DNA of 44,205 nucleotides from Deltaproteobacteria bacterium (GCA_029262375.1 JAJCZM010000057.1:1-44205), one strand, 5' to 3'. Shown: positions 25,785-35,059, counted from the stretch's first letter. Numbers and translations are program-made. The notes: generated by a model from the letters alone, not told the origin.

Positions 25785-26912
25785 ATGCGGCAACGAAACG
25801 CCCCCATGTATTCGTTTCTGCTCCATGACTGCCGACAGTGCCTGTCCCACCTGATCGATCGCATCGAGCACTGGGCACGTGAGTCGGCCCGTCCCGTAAC
25901 CGGTCTGCTTGCCGGCGCCCTCGCCGACCAAACGCGATCGCGCCACGAATTTATCGCCGAGAATCAATTACTGCGTCAGCAACTCATTCAGGTGCGGCGC
26001 CAAATCAGAAAACCACAGCTTCGTCCGTGGGATAGACTCCTTCTCGTCATCCTCGCTAGCCGCGTCGAGACCTGGGCCAGCGCCATCCTCATCGTCAAGC
26101 CGGGGACGATCCTGCGCTGGCACCGACGCGGTTTTCAGCTGCTCTGGAAACGGAAGTCGCAACCCAAGGGACGCGAGCCGCGTATCGCACGACAGACCAT
26201 AGAGCTGATCAAGCGGATGGCCCGGGAGAACCGACTGTGGGGGGCCGAGCGCATCCGTGGAGAGTTACTCAAGCTAGGCATTCGGCACGCGAAGAGCACC
26301 ATTCAGCGCTACATTCGCACAGTCCGCCCGCCAAGCGGTCGGGGCCCGTCGTGGCGCAGCTTCTTGCGCAATCACTCCCGGCATATCTGGGCCTGCGATT
26401 TCGTACAGACCTACGACATCTTCTTCCGACCGATCTTCGCTTTCCTGATCATCGAATTGGACAGCCGGCTGCTCGTCCAGGTGGGCGTGACCAGGCATCC
26501 GACTAGCGAGTGGACGGCACAGCAGCTACGCAATGCCACGGCGTGGTCGTCGGGACCCCGGTTTCTGATCAGAGATGGCGATGGCAAGTACAGGCACACG
26601 TTTCATGAGGCCGTAGAGTCCGCGGGGATCCGACCCATTCGGACGCCGTATCGTGCGCCGAACGCGAATGCGTACTGCGAACGGCTGATCGGCAGCGTTC
26701 GTCGAGAATGTCTCGACCACGTGATCATACTCGGCGAACGTCACATGGAGTCGGTGCTGGGCGAGTACCAGCGCTATTATAATGATGCGCGGCCTCATCA
26801 AGGGCTCGGGCAGCGTGTGCCGAGGCCTTCGAATCCGCCGAAACGCGGTGACCGCGTGGTCAGCTTGCCGGTCCTAGATGGCCTTCATCATGACTATCGG
26901 CTCGCGGCATAG
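25785..26912 (+). CDS. DDE transposase (integrase core, rve-type)
   Basis: A 375-residue transposase. The N-terminal 60 residues carry an ENQLLRQQL leucine-rich helix; an HTH region follows (KPGTILRWHRRGFQLLW). The integrase core has WACDFVQ (first Asp), LIRDGDGKY (second Asp) and YCERLIGSVRRECLD (the Glu), followed by YYNDARPHQGL, and the C-terminal GLHHDYRLAA common to this subgroup. All three catalytic residues are present and the length is that of intact members, so the element may be active. An internal ATG at 25806 is an alternative start. I cannot name the IS family with certainty (IS3/IS481-like) and did not find terminal inverted repeats. It appears to have cut a gene whose end lies at 26930-27096. 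Confidence 0.9.
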   Translation: MRQRNAPMYSFLLHDCRQCLSHLIDRIEHWARESARPVTGLLAGALADQTRSRHEFIAENQLLRQQLIQVRRQIRKPQLRPWDRLLLVILASRVETWASAILIVKPGTILRWHRRGFQLLWKRKSQPKGREPRIARQTIELIKRMARENRLWGAERIRGELLKLGIRHAKSTIQRYIRTVRPPSGRGPSWRSFLRNHSRHIWACDFVQTYDIFFRPIFAFLIIELDSRLLVQVGVTRHPTSEWTAQQLRNATAWSSGPRFLIRDGDGKYRHTFHEAVESAGIRPIRTPYRAPNANAYCERLIGSVRRECLDHVIILGERHMESVLGEYQRYYNDARPHQGLGQRVPRPSNPPKRGDRVVSLPVLDGLHHDYRLAA

Positions 26913-26929
26913 GGCGGATGACCCAACCG

Positions 26930-27096
26930 GCCAGCACGGGGCGATCAAGAACGCGGCTGGCCTGTACGGTGACATGCAGGGCATTATTGGTGGTCAGATC
27001 CCGGAGATCGCCGGCCTCGAACTCAACGGCGATTCCGATCCGCCGCTGATCGAGAAGAGCAACGGGACGCCTGTAGGCGAGGAGGAGATCGGATGA
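26930..27096 (+). pseudogene. truncated C-terminus of a gene cut by the transposon
   Basis: In the frame that ends with TGA at 27094-27096 the sequence reads like a protein end (GLYGDMQGIIGGQIPEIAGL, then DPPLIEKSNGTP), and its stop overlaps the ATG of the next gene as ATGA. No start or full-length gene is found upstream, because the transposase ends at 26912. The likely reading is that an upstream operon partner of the TM0106-type nuclease lost its 5' part to the transposon. The identity of the gene is unknown. Confidence 0.5.
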
Positions 27097-28592
27097 ACTC
27101 TGATACACGCATAACCGCGGCACGACTCTACGATCTTATCCAATGCCCGCACCGGCCGTCCATGGACCTGTTCGGTAACCCCGAGGAACGTGATCAGGTC
27201 AGCCCATTTGTGCAGCTCTTGTGGGAACGAGGGACTGCGCACGAGCTCGACGTCATCGGCGAGCTATCGACACCGTTCCTCGATCTGTCGGGTTATTCGG
27301 GGAAGGAGAAGGAAGCGAAGACCCTCGAAGCTATGCGACAAGGCGAGCCGCTGATCTACGCGGGGCGCATCACTGCTGACAATCTCGTCGGCGAACCTGA
27401 TCTACTGCGCCGCGAAGGCGACGGCTATGTTGCCGGCGATATCAAGTCCGGTGCCGGCGAAGAACACTCGAGCACCGACTCCAAGCCTAAGAAACACTAC
27501 GGCGTTCAGCTCGCGCTCTACACCGATATTCTTGAGCGGTTGGGCTCGGCTGGTTCGCGTGTACCCTTCGTGTGGGATGTTCATGGCGATGAGATCCCCT
27601 ATGATCTCGATGAATCGCATGGATCAAAGTCGCCGTGGACCATGGCTGAGGTGTACGCGGAAACTCTACGTGCGCTGTCGCGCATCATTGACCAAACGGA
27701 AGTAACGACAGCCGCCTATTCTTCAATGTGCAAGCAGTGCCACTGGCGTTCAGCCTGCTCGAGCCAACTAGAGGCTGCGAACGACCTGACGCTGATTCCT
27801 GAACTGGGCCGGGCACGGCGCGATGCGATGGAAGAGCAGCTCCCGAGCGTGATCGATCTTGCCGCGGCCAACGTCGCCGACTATCTCGACAAGAAGAAGA
27901 CTGTGTTTCCAGGTGTCGGTGCCGCAATGCTCGACAAGTTCCATGAGCGCGCGCGACTAGCAGTTGATCCAGATTCAGAGCCCTACTTGACGGCAGATGT
28001 CGCGCTGCCAAACGCCAATAGAGAACTTTTCTTCGATATCGAGGTCGACCCCATGCGCAACGTCTGTTACCTGCACGGGTTCGTTGAGCGCACGAACGGC
28101 GATGCGGGGTCCGAACAGTATGTCTCCTTCTTCGCGGACGACCTGACAGCGGCGGCGGAGGAGAAGGCTTTCGCCGCGGCATGGGACTACATCCAAACCA
28201 GCAAGCCGTGTTCGATCTACTACTACTCGAAGTACGAGCGCACCATCTGGCGCAAACTCCAGGAGAAGTATCCGCACGTCTGTACTAGGAGCGATATCGA
28301 TGCGCTCTTCGAGGATCCGTTAGCGGTCGACCTGCTCTACGATGTCGTAAAGAAAGCGACGGAGTGGCCAACTCGGGACTATTCGATCAAGACATTGGCT
28401 GGGTATCTCGGTTTCGAGTGGCGGGATACGGAGCCCTCAGGTGCGGCCTCGATCGAGTGGTACGATCGATGGGTGAAAAGCGGCGACGAGGGTATCAAGC
28501 AACGAATCCTCGAGTACAACGAGGATGACTGTATCGCCACTCGCGTTCTGCTGGATGCAGTGCGTGCACTTCCCCTAAAACCTACGAGCTGA
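27093..28592 (+). CDS. TM0106-family RecB-like nuclease with RNase H-like domain
   Basis: A 499-residue protein. The N-terminal half is a RecB/Cas4-like PD-(D/E)XK nuclease: Glu101-Pro-Asp103 and DIK (Asp116, Lys118), and four cysteines that could bind an iron-sulfur cluster (Cys18, Cys213, Cys216, Cys222). The C-terminal half has a DnaQ-like RNase H fold: FFDIEVDP (Asp315, Glu317) and the EYNEDDCIATR end. This fusion is the TM0106-type putative nuclease. The ATG overlaps the TGA of an upstream truncated gene (27093-27096). The next gene starts 5 bases downstream, so the two are a likely operon. The role is unknown; processing of DNA ends is likely from the domains. Confidence 0.9.
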   Translation: MNSDTRITAARLYDLIQCPHRPSMDLFGNPEERDQVSPFVQLLWERGTAHELDVIGELSTPFLDLSGYSGKEKEAKTLEAMRQGEPLIYAGRITADNLVGEPDLLRREGDGYVAGDIKSGAGEEHSSTDSKPKKHYGVQLALYTDILERLGSAGSRVPFVWDVHGDEIPYDLDESHGSKSPWTMAEVYAETLRALSRIIDQTEVTTAAYSSMCKQCHWRSACSSQLEAANDLTLIPELGRARRDAMEEQLPSVIDLAAANVADYLDKKKTVFPGVGAAMLDKFHERARLAVDPDSEPYLTADVALPNANRELFFDIEVDPMRNVCYLHGFVERTNGDAGSEQYVSFFADDLTAAAEEKAFAAAWDYIQTSKPCSIYYYSKYERTIWRKLQEKYPHVCTRSDIDALFEDPLAVDLLYDVVKKATEWPTRDYSIKTLAGYLGFEWRDTEPSGAASIEWYDRWVKSGDEGIKQRILEYNEDDCIATRVLLDAVRALPLKPTS

Positions 28593-28597
28593 TCGCT

Positions 28598-30382
28598 TTG
28601 CACCGTGCACGTAACATTCGGCCCTTTCTTTCTGAAAGCAGGCCAGATCTCGTAGCTCAGATCGACCAGCTCTCTGCGGCGACGATGCAGTTGTCAGCCG
28701 CGGAGCGTGAAGGCCGGTTGCGGGAAGCAAGCGCCAAGATCGTCGGCTGGCTTTGCTCTCGTTGCGGCGCACGTTGGGAGCAGCCAGTTTTCGCCCGCAC
28801 GCGTAAATATTCCGGGACCTTCTGTCATGAATGCAACATCCGGGCTTCTCGAACGCGGGACAAGCCCACACTCGATGCGACACATCCCGAACTATGCTGC
28901 GACTGGCCGAAAGACGAGGTTCTCCGACCTCAGTATTATGTCGCGGATTCTCACATGAAGGCCCGGTGGATCTGTCACCGATGCGGCCATGAATGGCGCG
29001 CCGTCATCCAGAATCGCACAAGGAACAAAGCCGGCTGTCCTGAATGCATGCGAGGCTACCGTAGTTCACGCTTGGAGACGCGGATATACGTCGAGGTAAA
29101 GGCAATATTCGGCGAATCGGTGCGATGGCGCGATCGAAAGGCGCTGGACGGGATGGAACTCGACGTCTATGTCCCATCTCACCGCTTCGCCGTCGAACAC
29201 GATGGCGGCTACTACCATGCGCAGGACTCATCGAATCGCAAAGATGAGGAACGCGATAGAGCCGCAGTCGATCGCGGAATCCAGCTCTTCCGTGTTCGCG
29301 ACGACAGGCTCCACGAGCTGTCCGGATCTCATGCAGTCGTATGGTTCCGCAACGGCGAGCCCCATCTCGGGATCGTCAAGCGACTGCTGCGTGTCGTCCA
29401 ACAGACGGTTCGCCTCACGGCGGAAGAGTCGAGTGCGATCAGTGGCTACATTGAGGGCGGCAGGTATCTGGATAGTGCCGCGTATGACGCCCTGGAGGCG
29501 AGCTTCCCGTCACCACCGCCAGGCGAGAGACTAACAGATCATTTTCCGGACATCGCAGCAGAGTGGTCGCCGAAGAATCACCGTCAGCCTCACGAGGTCT
29601 CAGTAGCGAGCAACAAGCGGGTAATCTGGCAGTGCAAGCGCGTTTCTTACCATGAATATCGCACATCCGTTGGAAATCGCACGAGCGGCGGAACCGGATG
29701 TCCGTTCTGCGCGGGGAAACGGATTCACGAACAAGAGTCCATAGCCGTCACGCACCCCGAAGTAGCCAAGCATCTTGAGGATCAAAGTTTCGCAACAAAG
29801 CTCGGGAGGAGGTCGCAGAAACCAGTTGGTTGGCTTGTTTGTTCAAATCCAGACCACCGCTTCTCGACAACCGTCGCGACGCGTATCAAACAGCACCGGC
29901 GTCGGCCTGACAGATGCCCGCGCTGCTTCGATGAAGAACTCGTCGAATGTTTCGTACGCTACCATCTCGGTCAGTGCATCCAGCAAGACATCGCTAGCCA
30001 GATGGGCATCAGTAGGGAACTCGTCTCGCTCATAAAGCGGGGCTTGAAGCGGCCTGACATTTACAACGCCGTCGCGGAACGACTGAAGCTGCTTCGCCAA
30101 GCAGATGACGGTGCGTCGGTACTTCCGGCCACAAGCCGTCGTGGAGGCTCGCTTCACTATCGGACGCGCCATAGCGACGAGGTCGTTCAGGATGCGATTC
30201 GGCGGGTTTTGTCCGGTTCTGCCACGCAGACCGAGGTCGCGACGGAGCTTGGAGTAAATATACAGCTCGTGCACAGCTGGGTTACCGGAAGGTCGCGCGG
30301 ATCCAACCTGGAATCAGTCCAAGCAGAACTCAACAGAGTTAGTCCTGGATTAGCTCCGCGGCCAGATCCGCGCTCCCATTGA
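28598..30382 (+). CDS. zinc-ribbon (DUF4379-like) protein with Vsr-like nuclease and HTH
   Basis: A 594-residue protein with several zinc-ribbon units of the DUF4379 type: Cys53/56 with 76/79, Cys126/129 with 147/150, and two further units after residue 340 (HFPDIAAEWSPKNH, later GCPFC; then RCPRC). Between them residues 157-240 resemble a Vsr/DUF559-type endonuclease: ETRIYVEV (Glu160), MELDVYV (Asp189), FAVEHDGGYYH (Glu200, His206). Two helix-turn-helix segments follow at the C-terminus (DIASQMGISRELVSLI and QTEVATELGVNIQLVHSW). The start is a TTG at 28598, 5 bases after the nuclease gene; an internal ATG at residue 30 is possible. The 3' end overlaps the convergent HTH gene by 44 bases. 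The role is unknown. Confidence 0.85.
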   Translation: MHRARNIRPFLSESRPDLVAQIDQLSAATMQLSAAEREGRLREASAKIVGWLCSRCGARWEQPVFARTRKYSGTFCHECNIRASRTRDKPTLDATHPELCCDWPKDEVLRPQYYVADSHMKARWICHRCGHEWRAVIQNRTRNKAGCPECMRGYRSSRLETRIYVEVKAIFGESVRWRDRKALDGMELDVYVPSHRFAVEHDGGYYHAQDSSNRKDEERDRAAVDRGIQLFRVRDDRLHELSGSHAVVWFRNGEPHLGIVKRLLRVVQQTVRLTAEESSAISGYIEGGRYLDSAAYDALEASFPSPPPGERLTDHFPDIAAEWSPKNHRQPHEVSVASNKRVIWQCKRVSYHEYRTSVGNRTSGGTGCPFCAGKRIHEQESIAVTHPEVAKHLEDQSFATKLGRRSQKPVGWLVCSNPDHRFSTTVATRIKQHRRRPDRCPRCFDEELVECFVRYHLGQCIQQDIASQMGISRELVSLIKRGLKRPDIYNAVAERLKLLRQADDGASVLPATSRRGGSLHYRTRHSDEVVQDAIRRVLSGSATQTEVATELGVNIQLVHSWVTGRSRGSNLESVQAELNRVSPGLAPRPDPRSH

Positions 30383-31448
30383 GATAACGATCAAGCGGAT
30401 CGAGAGCTGCCACGATCTCGCGGCCGCGTGCGACGGCGCTCGCGGAATCCCCACTCGCGAGACCCTCTACCGCATCTAGGAACTCGCGCATCACCTGCGC
30501 CTCTTTCCACGCCATCGCGAGCTGTCGTAGCCGTTCGACCTGCTGCGCCTCGGCTTCCGCGATGCGACGCCGCTCCTCGTGCGCTAGACGCTGTTCCTCC
30601 TCAAGTCGTCGCCCCTCCCACTTCTCGGCGCGCTTCCGGAGAACTTCCGCGACGGCTTCGATCCCGACGACAAACTGCCCTACTCGCTCCTCAACCCGAA
30701 GCCTCTTGGTGTCGCTCCAACACGTCTGACGCCCCTCGCCAATGTAGCCCTCGGTCTCCAAGATCAGCCGCCCGCTCGGTGCATAGTCGTAGCTCGGTGC
30801 GTAAAGCGATGCGGAACTCCCCTGCTCCCTGCTCGATCGTTTGAGGTATTCGCGAATACGAAAGAATACGCGTTGGCCTTCAATCGTGACGGCAAGTCGA
30901 AGTTTCGCATCGTCTCGATCGAGCGCCACATGGTGCCCACGGCTCTCCAACGCTTTGATCGTCGCAACGAGTATTCGGATCGCCCGACGCTCGCTGGCCG
31001 CAGAGACTTTTACCGGAAACTCTCGGAACCCGCCTGGCGATTGAAGCGCAGACATGTAATCCACAGATGCACCTTTCAGTGCTTCCATGATCTTCTTGGT
31101 GACTAGCGTGGGCCTTGCGAGTCGACGCGGCACATTAACGGTCGGGATCGCGGCCTTCGCATCGCACCTTCGTCGAACCTGCAAACGATGTTCGGTGGGA
31201 ATCCCTACTGAGATCTCGGGGAGCGGCGATGCCTTGCCGCGTCGTTCCGCGGGTCGGGCCCAGAAACCCTGTGGCGGCCGCGGTATGTTCATACGGCGAC
31301 ATAGCTTCGCGAGGCCGACGTCGGATACACCGAGATCTCGTGCGATGTGGGACATCGGCTTCGCCCAGACGAGCGCGTAGAGCTGATCTCGATTGACTAC
31401 AGTGAACTCCGATTCGCTTATGATAAGACCTCCTTTGTCACTCGTCAC
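30339..31448 (-). CDS. HTH protein with C-terminal coiled coil
   Basis: A 369-residue protein. Residues 18-63 form an HTH-like region (RDQLYALVWAKPMSHIARDL, then VSDVGLAKLCRRMNIPRPP and GFWA) seen in many uncharacterised bacterial proteins. The C-terminal 110 residues are a charged coiled coil (AEKWEGRRLEEEQRLAHEER). The start listed is a GTG at 31448 without a ribosome-binding site. However, a strong AAAGGAGGT lies inside the frame, and the codon 6 bases after it (31419-31421) is ATA; an unusual start there would give a protein that begins ten codons before the HTH. It lies 57 bases after DUF429 on the same strand. The 3' end overlaps the DUF4379-type gene by 44 bases. Confidence 0.75.
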   Translation of the reverse strand: MTSDKGGLIISESEFTVVNRDQLYALVWAKPMSHIARDLGVSDVGLAKLCRRMNIPRPPQGFWARPAERRGKASPLPEISVGIPTEHRLQVRRRCDAKAAIPTVNVPRRLARPTLVTKKIMEALKGASVDYMSALQSPGGFREFPVKVSAASERRAIRILVATIKALESRGHHVALDRDDAKLRLAVTIEGQRVFFRIREYLKRSSREQGSSASLYAPSYDYAPSGRLILETEGYIGEGRQTCWSDTKRLRVEERVGQFVVGIEAVAEVLRKRAEKWEGRRLEEEQRLAHEERRRIAEAEAQQVERLRQLAMAWKEAQVMREFLDAVEGLASGDSASAVARGREIVAALDPLDRYLNGSADLAAELIQD

Positions 31449-31505
31449 TACACGTGAAGTGGCGAATATGTGTGGGGGAGCGAACGCTCCGATACGGCGG
31501 TCATG

Positions 31506-32321
31506 TCAGGGCTGCGCGATCTCGGAGGAACATCCAGCGGTGGGGATCACGATATAGCCGTTTTGCAGATCGCCGATCATCTCGCTTCGCTCCCACCCCC
31601 AACGCCAAAGACGAAAGGCCAAGTAAGCACAAAGTATCGCATCCAGAGTGTCCTCATACTGTTTGAGGCCCTTGCCCCTGAGGCCTCGGATATCGACGCT
31701 GAACAGTTCGTCGATTTCAGCATTCCGGATGAGTGAAGGGCGGGACTCGAAGACGAGCTGTCGAATTAGTGCTCGGAACTCAGTAAGCCCGAGGCGTTTG
31801 GCTGCGACCCGTCCTCGCTTGTATTTGACGATTCGCTCTCGACCGAAGAGGACCACGTGCGCAGGGTGCGGATACACCTCCGCAAGCCAACGTCCGCCGG
31901 GCATCCAGTGCGTTCCGGACGTAGTGCAATGCGAGTAGCCGGCCCCCTTTAAGGCCTCCGCGAGCAGCACACCGCCCGGTTGTGGATGAAGCGTGCGGTT
32001 GGATGGATGACAGCCCGCGTGAGCGCCACCAAATCGCGAAGTGACAGAGCGCTCGCACGGCCGCTGGCCTGTCTGGTTCGGGACGATGAGCGGAGCATCG
32101 ATCGCAATTACCGTCGCCGCCGTCTCGTGCTTGCGAATAACACCGACGATCTCCTCTCGACTCTCTGCCGCCGGCACGTGCGTCACCAACGATGCGCCAT
32201 CGGGATCACCTCGGAACACTGCAACACCGGTAGTGTTCCTCTCGCTCTGCCACGCCAGGTCTATTCCGATGAACGTGGCAGTATCTGCAGTCGGTACCAT
32301 GGGTACGATCGCGTGTAGCAT
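31506..32321 (-). CDS. DUF429 domain protein
   Basis: A 271-residue protein with the RNase H-like opening FIGIDLAWQ, a following VIAIDAPLIV strand, and the ERSVTSRFGGAHAGCHPSN segment typical of DUF429. The family is predicted to have an RNase H fold and is common in archaea and bacteria; the function is not established. The ATG at 32321 and one at 32300 both fit; neither has a good ribosome-binding site. It is divergent from the plus-strand gene at 32455 and is followed 57 bases later by the HTH gene, so the two may form an operon. Confidence 0.9.
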   Translation of the reverse strand: MLHAIVPMVPTADTATFIGIDLAWQSERNTTGVAVFRGDPDGASLVTHVPAAESREEIVGVIRKHETAATVIAIDAPLIVPNQTGQRPCERSVTSRFGGAHAGCHPSNRTLHPQPGGVLLAEALKGAGYSHCTTSGTHWMPGGRWLAEVYPHPAHVVLFGRERIVKYKRGRVAAKRLGLTEFRALIRQLVFESRPSLIRNAEIDELFSVDIRGLRGKGLKQYEDTLDAILCAYLAFRLWRWGWERSEMIGDLQNGYIVIPTAGCSSEIAQP

Positions 32322-32454
32322 GCCGGCTCAACTCGGAACAGTCGGCCGATTGAAAGAGAACGGAGAGAGCGCACGCGATCTGCCCGTCTTGCCCCCGCCA
32401 GTACGTCACGTCTCTGGCCTGGGAGTAACCCACGCGCACGTCTAGACTCCCAAT

Positions 32455-33249
32455 GTGACCGCGAACACCCTCATCGAGCTGTACAACAACCGCGCCGTGA
32501 ACCGCACGAGAGAGTTCGCTGTGGTGGCGGAAGAACTCGACGTGCCTCAGATCTGTCGGTTGTACGAGGCACTCATCCAGTCAGCACCCCACCGACACGC
32601 ACGTGGCAAGCGATACCTCGAAGGACGGACCGGTAAACCTGAATCGGGTGTGTATTCGAACCGCGATGAAGAGCATCTTGCGATGGCCTTGTTCAATGCA
32701 TCGCGCGGCGGAACCGCTTTTCGTCTCCCCGATGGTCGCTCCGTGACGTTCCTCGACTACCAAACACCGCTCAAGGCACGCCAATCGGACACCGGGGTCG
32801 GCAAGATCGACCTGTTCGGGGTCATCGACGGCCGGCTTCCGTGTGTGATCGAACTCAAGGTGGTAGGTGGCGATACACCCCTGCGCGCACTCTTGGAGGG
32901 CCTTGCGTACTGCGCGCTACTTGAGGCCAACATCGGCGAAGTCGCACGAGAAGCTATCGAACAACACGGCACGAACGTGTCGCCTGTACGACCGGTATTG
33001 ATCGTCCTTGCACCGGACGACTACTGGCTGTGGTACATCAAGAATCAACGCGCAGGGGATTGGCAACGAACGGTGAACACCCTGTCAGCGCGAATTGCCG
33101 ACGACCTCGATCTGGAGATACATTTCCTTGCGCTCAGGGATGCAACTTTCCAGAAAGGCCTGCACGGGACTGCGCCTCGTCTTACCGGCAACTGTCGAAT
33201 CGTCTCGCTGCCCGAGCTCGTGGTCTCGGGGCACGATAAGTACCCATGA
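32455..33249 (+). CDS. PD-(D/E)XK nuclease-like protein (upstream of the pair)
   Basis: A 264-residue protein. The nuclease core reads GVGKIDLFGVI (Asp119) and, 13 residues on, PCVIELKVVGG (Glu133, Lys135), the D...ExK pattern of restriction-like endonucleases; a helix with Glu73 (RDEEHLAMALFNAS) precedes it. The start is a GTG at 32455, without an upstream ribosome-binding site. The end overlaps the next gene as ATGA (33246-33249), so the two are coupled. It would cut DNA; the companion carries the same type of core. The two together with the downstream glycosylase-like gene form a candidate operon for DNA targeting. Confidence 0.8.
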   Translation: MTANTLIELYNNRAVNRTREFAVVAEELDVPQICRLYEALIQSAPHRHARGKRYLEGRTGKPESGVYSNRDEEHLAMALFNASRGGTAFRLPDGRSVTFLDYQTPLKARQSDTGVGKIDLFGVIDGRLPCVIELKVVGGDTPLRALLEGLAYCALLEANIGEVAREAIEQHGTNVSPVRPVLIVLAPDDYWLWYIKNQRAGDWQRTVNTLSARIADDLDLEIHFLALRDATFQKGLHGTAPRLTGNCRIVSLPELVVSGHDKYP

Positions 33250-34220
33250 CGGAGTACGAAAGTTTCATAGCACGGCTGGCAAGTGAGTTCTGGCGATTCG
33301 TTGACGACGCTTTCCAAGATCGGCGTCACTATTTCGATCGACCTGGACCGACCTCAAGTCGCCCGCCTGTATTCGTTCGCGACAAGGAAGAGCACAATCT
33401 GCTCTATCCACCCGATGCATCAGAGGAGATCCGGCAAGCGATCCTCGGCAGTGTGCCGGTCGGCGAACGGCACGAATACTTTGGCAGCATGCGCAGCTCG
33501 CAGGCGCTGGCTCAGAGTGTCTTCGGATCCCTTGTTGCGCTCAAAAAGATCGATCTGCTTGCTAGCCTCAAGGCTGACGACGATTCACCGGCATTCTTTG
33601 ATGAGGTGGCGGATAGCCGGGTCGAGCTGGAGTACGCGGTCGGACATCTCGGCGAGCCCCGCCCAACGTCTGTAGATGTCTGGTTTGAGGGCCAATACCG
33701 CGTCGCGGTCGAATGTAAATTCGGAGAAGGCGAGTTCGGGCCGTGCTCCCGCCCGAACATCAAACCCAACAATCATCGATACGATCGCTATCATTGTGAT
33801 GGCACGTACTCACACCAGCGCGAGCGGAAGGCGCGATGCTCGTTGACCGAGGTCGGGGTGCGGTACTGGGACTTTGTTCCGGAACTCTTCAAGTGGGCAG
33901 TCGATCGTGATCTCACTCCATGTCCGTTGGACGGTACGTATCAGCTCGTACGTAATGTTCTTGCGGCATGCGTAGAACTCGACCGCAGCGTGAACACAGA
34001 GACAGCGCATGCGCTCGTTATCTATGATGAACGGAATCCCGCATTTCACCCCGGCGGCAATGCCTATACCCAATGGAACGCAGCCGTCGATGGGCTTCGG
34101 AACAATACCCGCCTACGACGATGTTCCTGGCAGCGTTTCGTCGAGCATATCCGTTCCGATCCTGAGCTTGACTGGTTGGTTGAAGGACTTCGCACGAAGT
34201 ACGGGATTGAGGGGAGCTGA
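33246..34220 (+). CDS. PGN_0703-like putative restriction endonuclease
   Basis: A 324-residue protein. The nuclease core is SVDVWFEG (Asp144), then RVAVECKFGEGEFGPC (Glu156, Lys158), as in the PGN_0703 family of PD-(D/E)XK proteins. An SSQALAQSVFG segment at 84-94 is also typical. The ATG overlaps the previous gene's TGA. The protein is cytoplasmic, with no membrane segment. A second nuclease of the same fold in one operon is unusual and suggests a heteromeric enzyme or two separate activities. The next gene starts 63 bases later. Confidence 0.85.
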   Translation: MTEYESFIARLASEFWRFVDDAFQDRRHYFDRPGPTSSRPPVFVRDKEEHNLLYPPDASEEIRQAILGSVPVGERHEYFGSMRSSQALAQSVFGSLVALKKIDLLASLKADDDSPAFFDEVADSRVELEYAVGHLGEPRPTSVDVWFEGQYRVAVECKFGEGEFGPCSRPNIKPNNHRYDRYHCDGTYSHQRERKARCSLTEVGVRYWDFVPELFKWAVDRDLTPCPLDGTYQLVRNVLAACVELDRSVNTETAHALVIYDERNPAFHPGGNAYTQWNAAVDGLRNNTRLRRCSWQRFVEHIRSDPELDWLVEGLRTKYGIEGS

Positions 34221-34283
34221 TGCAGGTCAGAGCTGGACGCCTAGCAGGATCCTCCCGAACGAGAGTAGCCGAGTGCTTCGAAG

Positions 34284-34913
34284 ATGATACCCGACGCGAC
34301 ATCCAATCCTGACGCACCATATGCCCTCGCAGATCCTGACGAGCAGGCCCGACGCCACCAACTGCTTCACGCTCGACACATGCGTCCACTTGAGAACTAC
34401 CGAACCCTGCTTTCGGAGGCGCTCGGCGCGAGCGACGCAGTTCCCTACTTTGATCCTTGCGACGGCGGCGCATCCGCCCGCGCGCTATTTCTACTTGAGG
34501 CGCCTGGACGCAAAGCCCTCGGCTCTGGATTTATCTCGCGTAACAACCCTGACCCGACAGCTCGCAACATGTGCAACTTACTCGCGGAAGCCCGAATCCC
34601 CCGTGAGCATACGGTTCTCTGGAATGTCGTCCCCTGGTACGTCGGTAGTCACGAGAAGATTCGCCCCGTTCGACAAACTGACCTCGAATCAGCGTTACCA
34701 CACCTGGGCGATCTGATCGCGATCCTGACGAATCTGCGATGCATCGTCCTGGTCGGACGCAAAGCACAAAACGCGCGGAAGCATATTGCGGCACGAACGC
34801 GGGCCCAAATCCTCGAGTGCTACCATCCATCCAACGTTTGCCTCAACCGGGATCGCTCGCGGCGTAGACAGATCCTCGAAGTTTTTAAACTCGCGAGAAC
34901 CATCATTCGCTAG
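34284..34913 (+). CDS. uracil-DNA glycosylase superfamily protein
   Basis: A 209-residue protein. Motifs fit the uracil-DNA glycosylase superfamily: LFLLEAPGRKALGSGF near the start, WNVVPWYVG (position of the catalytic loop) and ECYHPSN at the distal motif (HPS). Its exact family (4, 5 or the uncharacterised groups) is uncertain, and it could be inactive on uracil. It lies 63 bases downstream of the two nuclease genes on the same strand, so it may be part of the same operon and act on modified bases of invading DNA, but that is inference. The IS6 element starts 91 bases later. Confidence 0.75.
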   Translation: MIPDATSNPDAPYALADPDEQARRHQLLHARHMRPLENYRTLLSEALGASDAVPYFDPCDGGASARALFLLEAPGRKALGSGFISRNNPDPTARNMCNLLAEARIPREHTVLWNVVPWYVGSHEKIRPVRQTDLESALPHLGDLIAILTNLRCIVLVGRKAQNARKHIAARTRAQILECYHPSNVCLNRDRSRRRQILEVFKLARTIIR

Positions 34914-35006
34914 GCGCGGAATTCCGTACGTTTCAGGTGAAGGAACAGCGCCGTACTTCCCCAACTCCCCTGCTCTTGGTTCTGCGGCAGCGAAGTAGCA
35001 TTCAGG

Positions 35007-35018
35007 GCTTTGTCACGA
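35007..35018 (+). repeat. IS6 left terminal inverted repeat
   Basis: GCTTTGTCACGA, preceded by GG in the left copy. It matches the inverted copy at 35801-35812 exactly over 12 bases. Confidence 0.75.
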
Positions 35019-35059
35019 GTTTGAGGGCTTCGGATGCACGCAACCGCTAGAAGTGGCGG

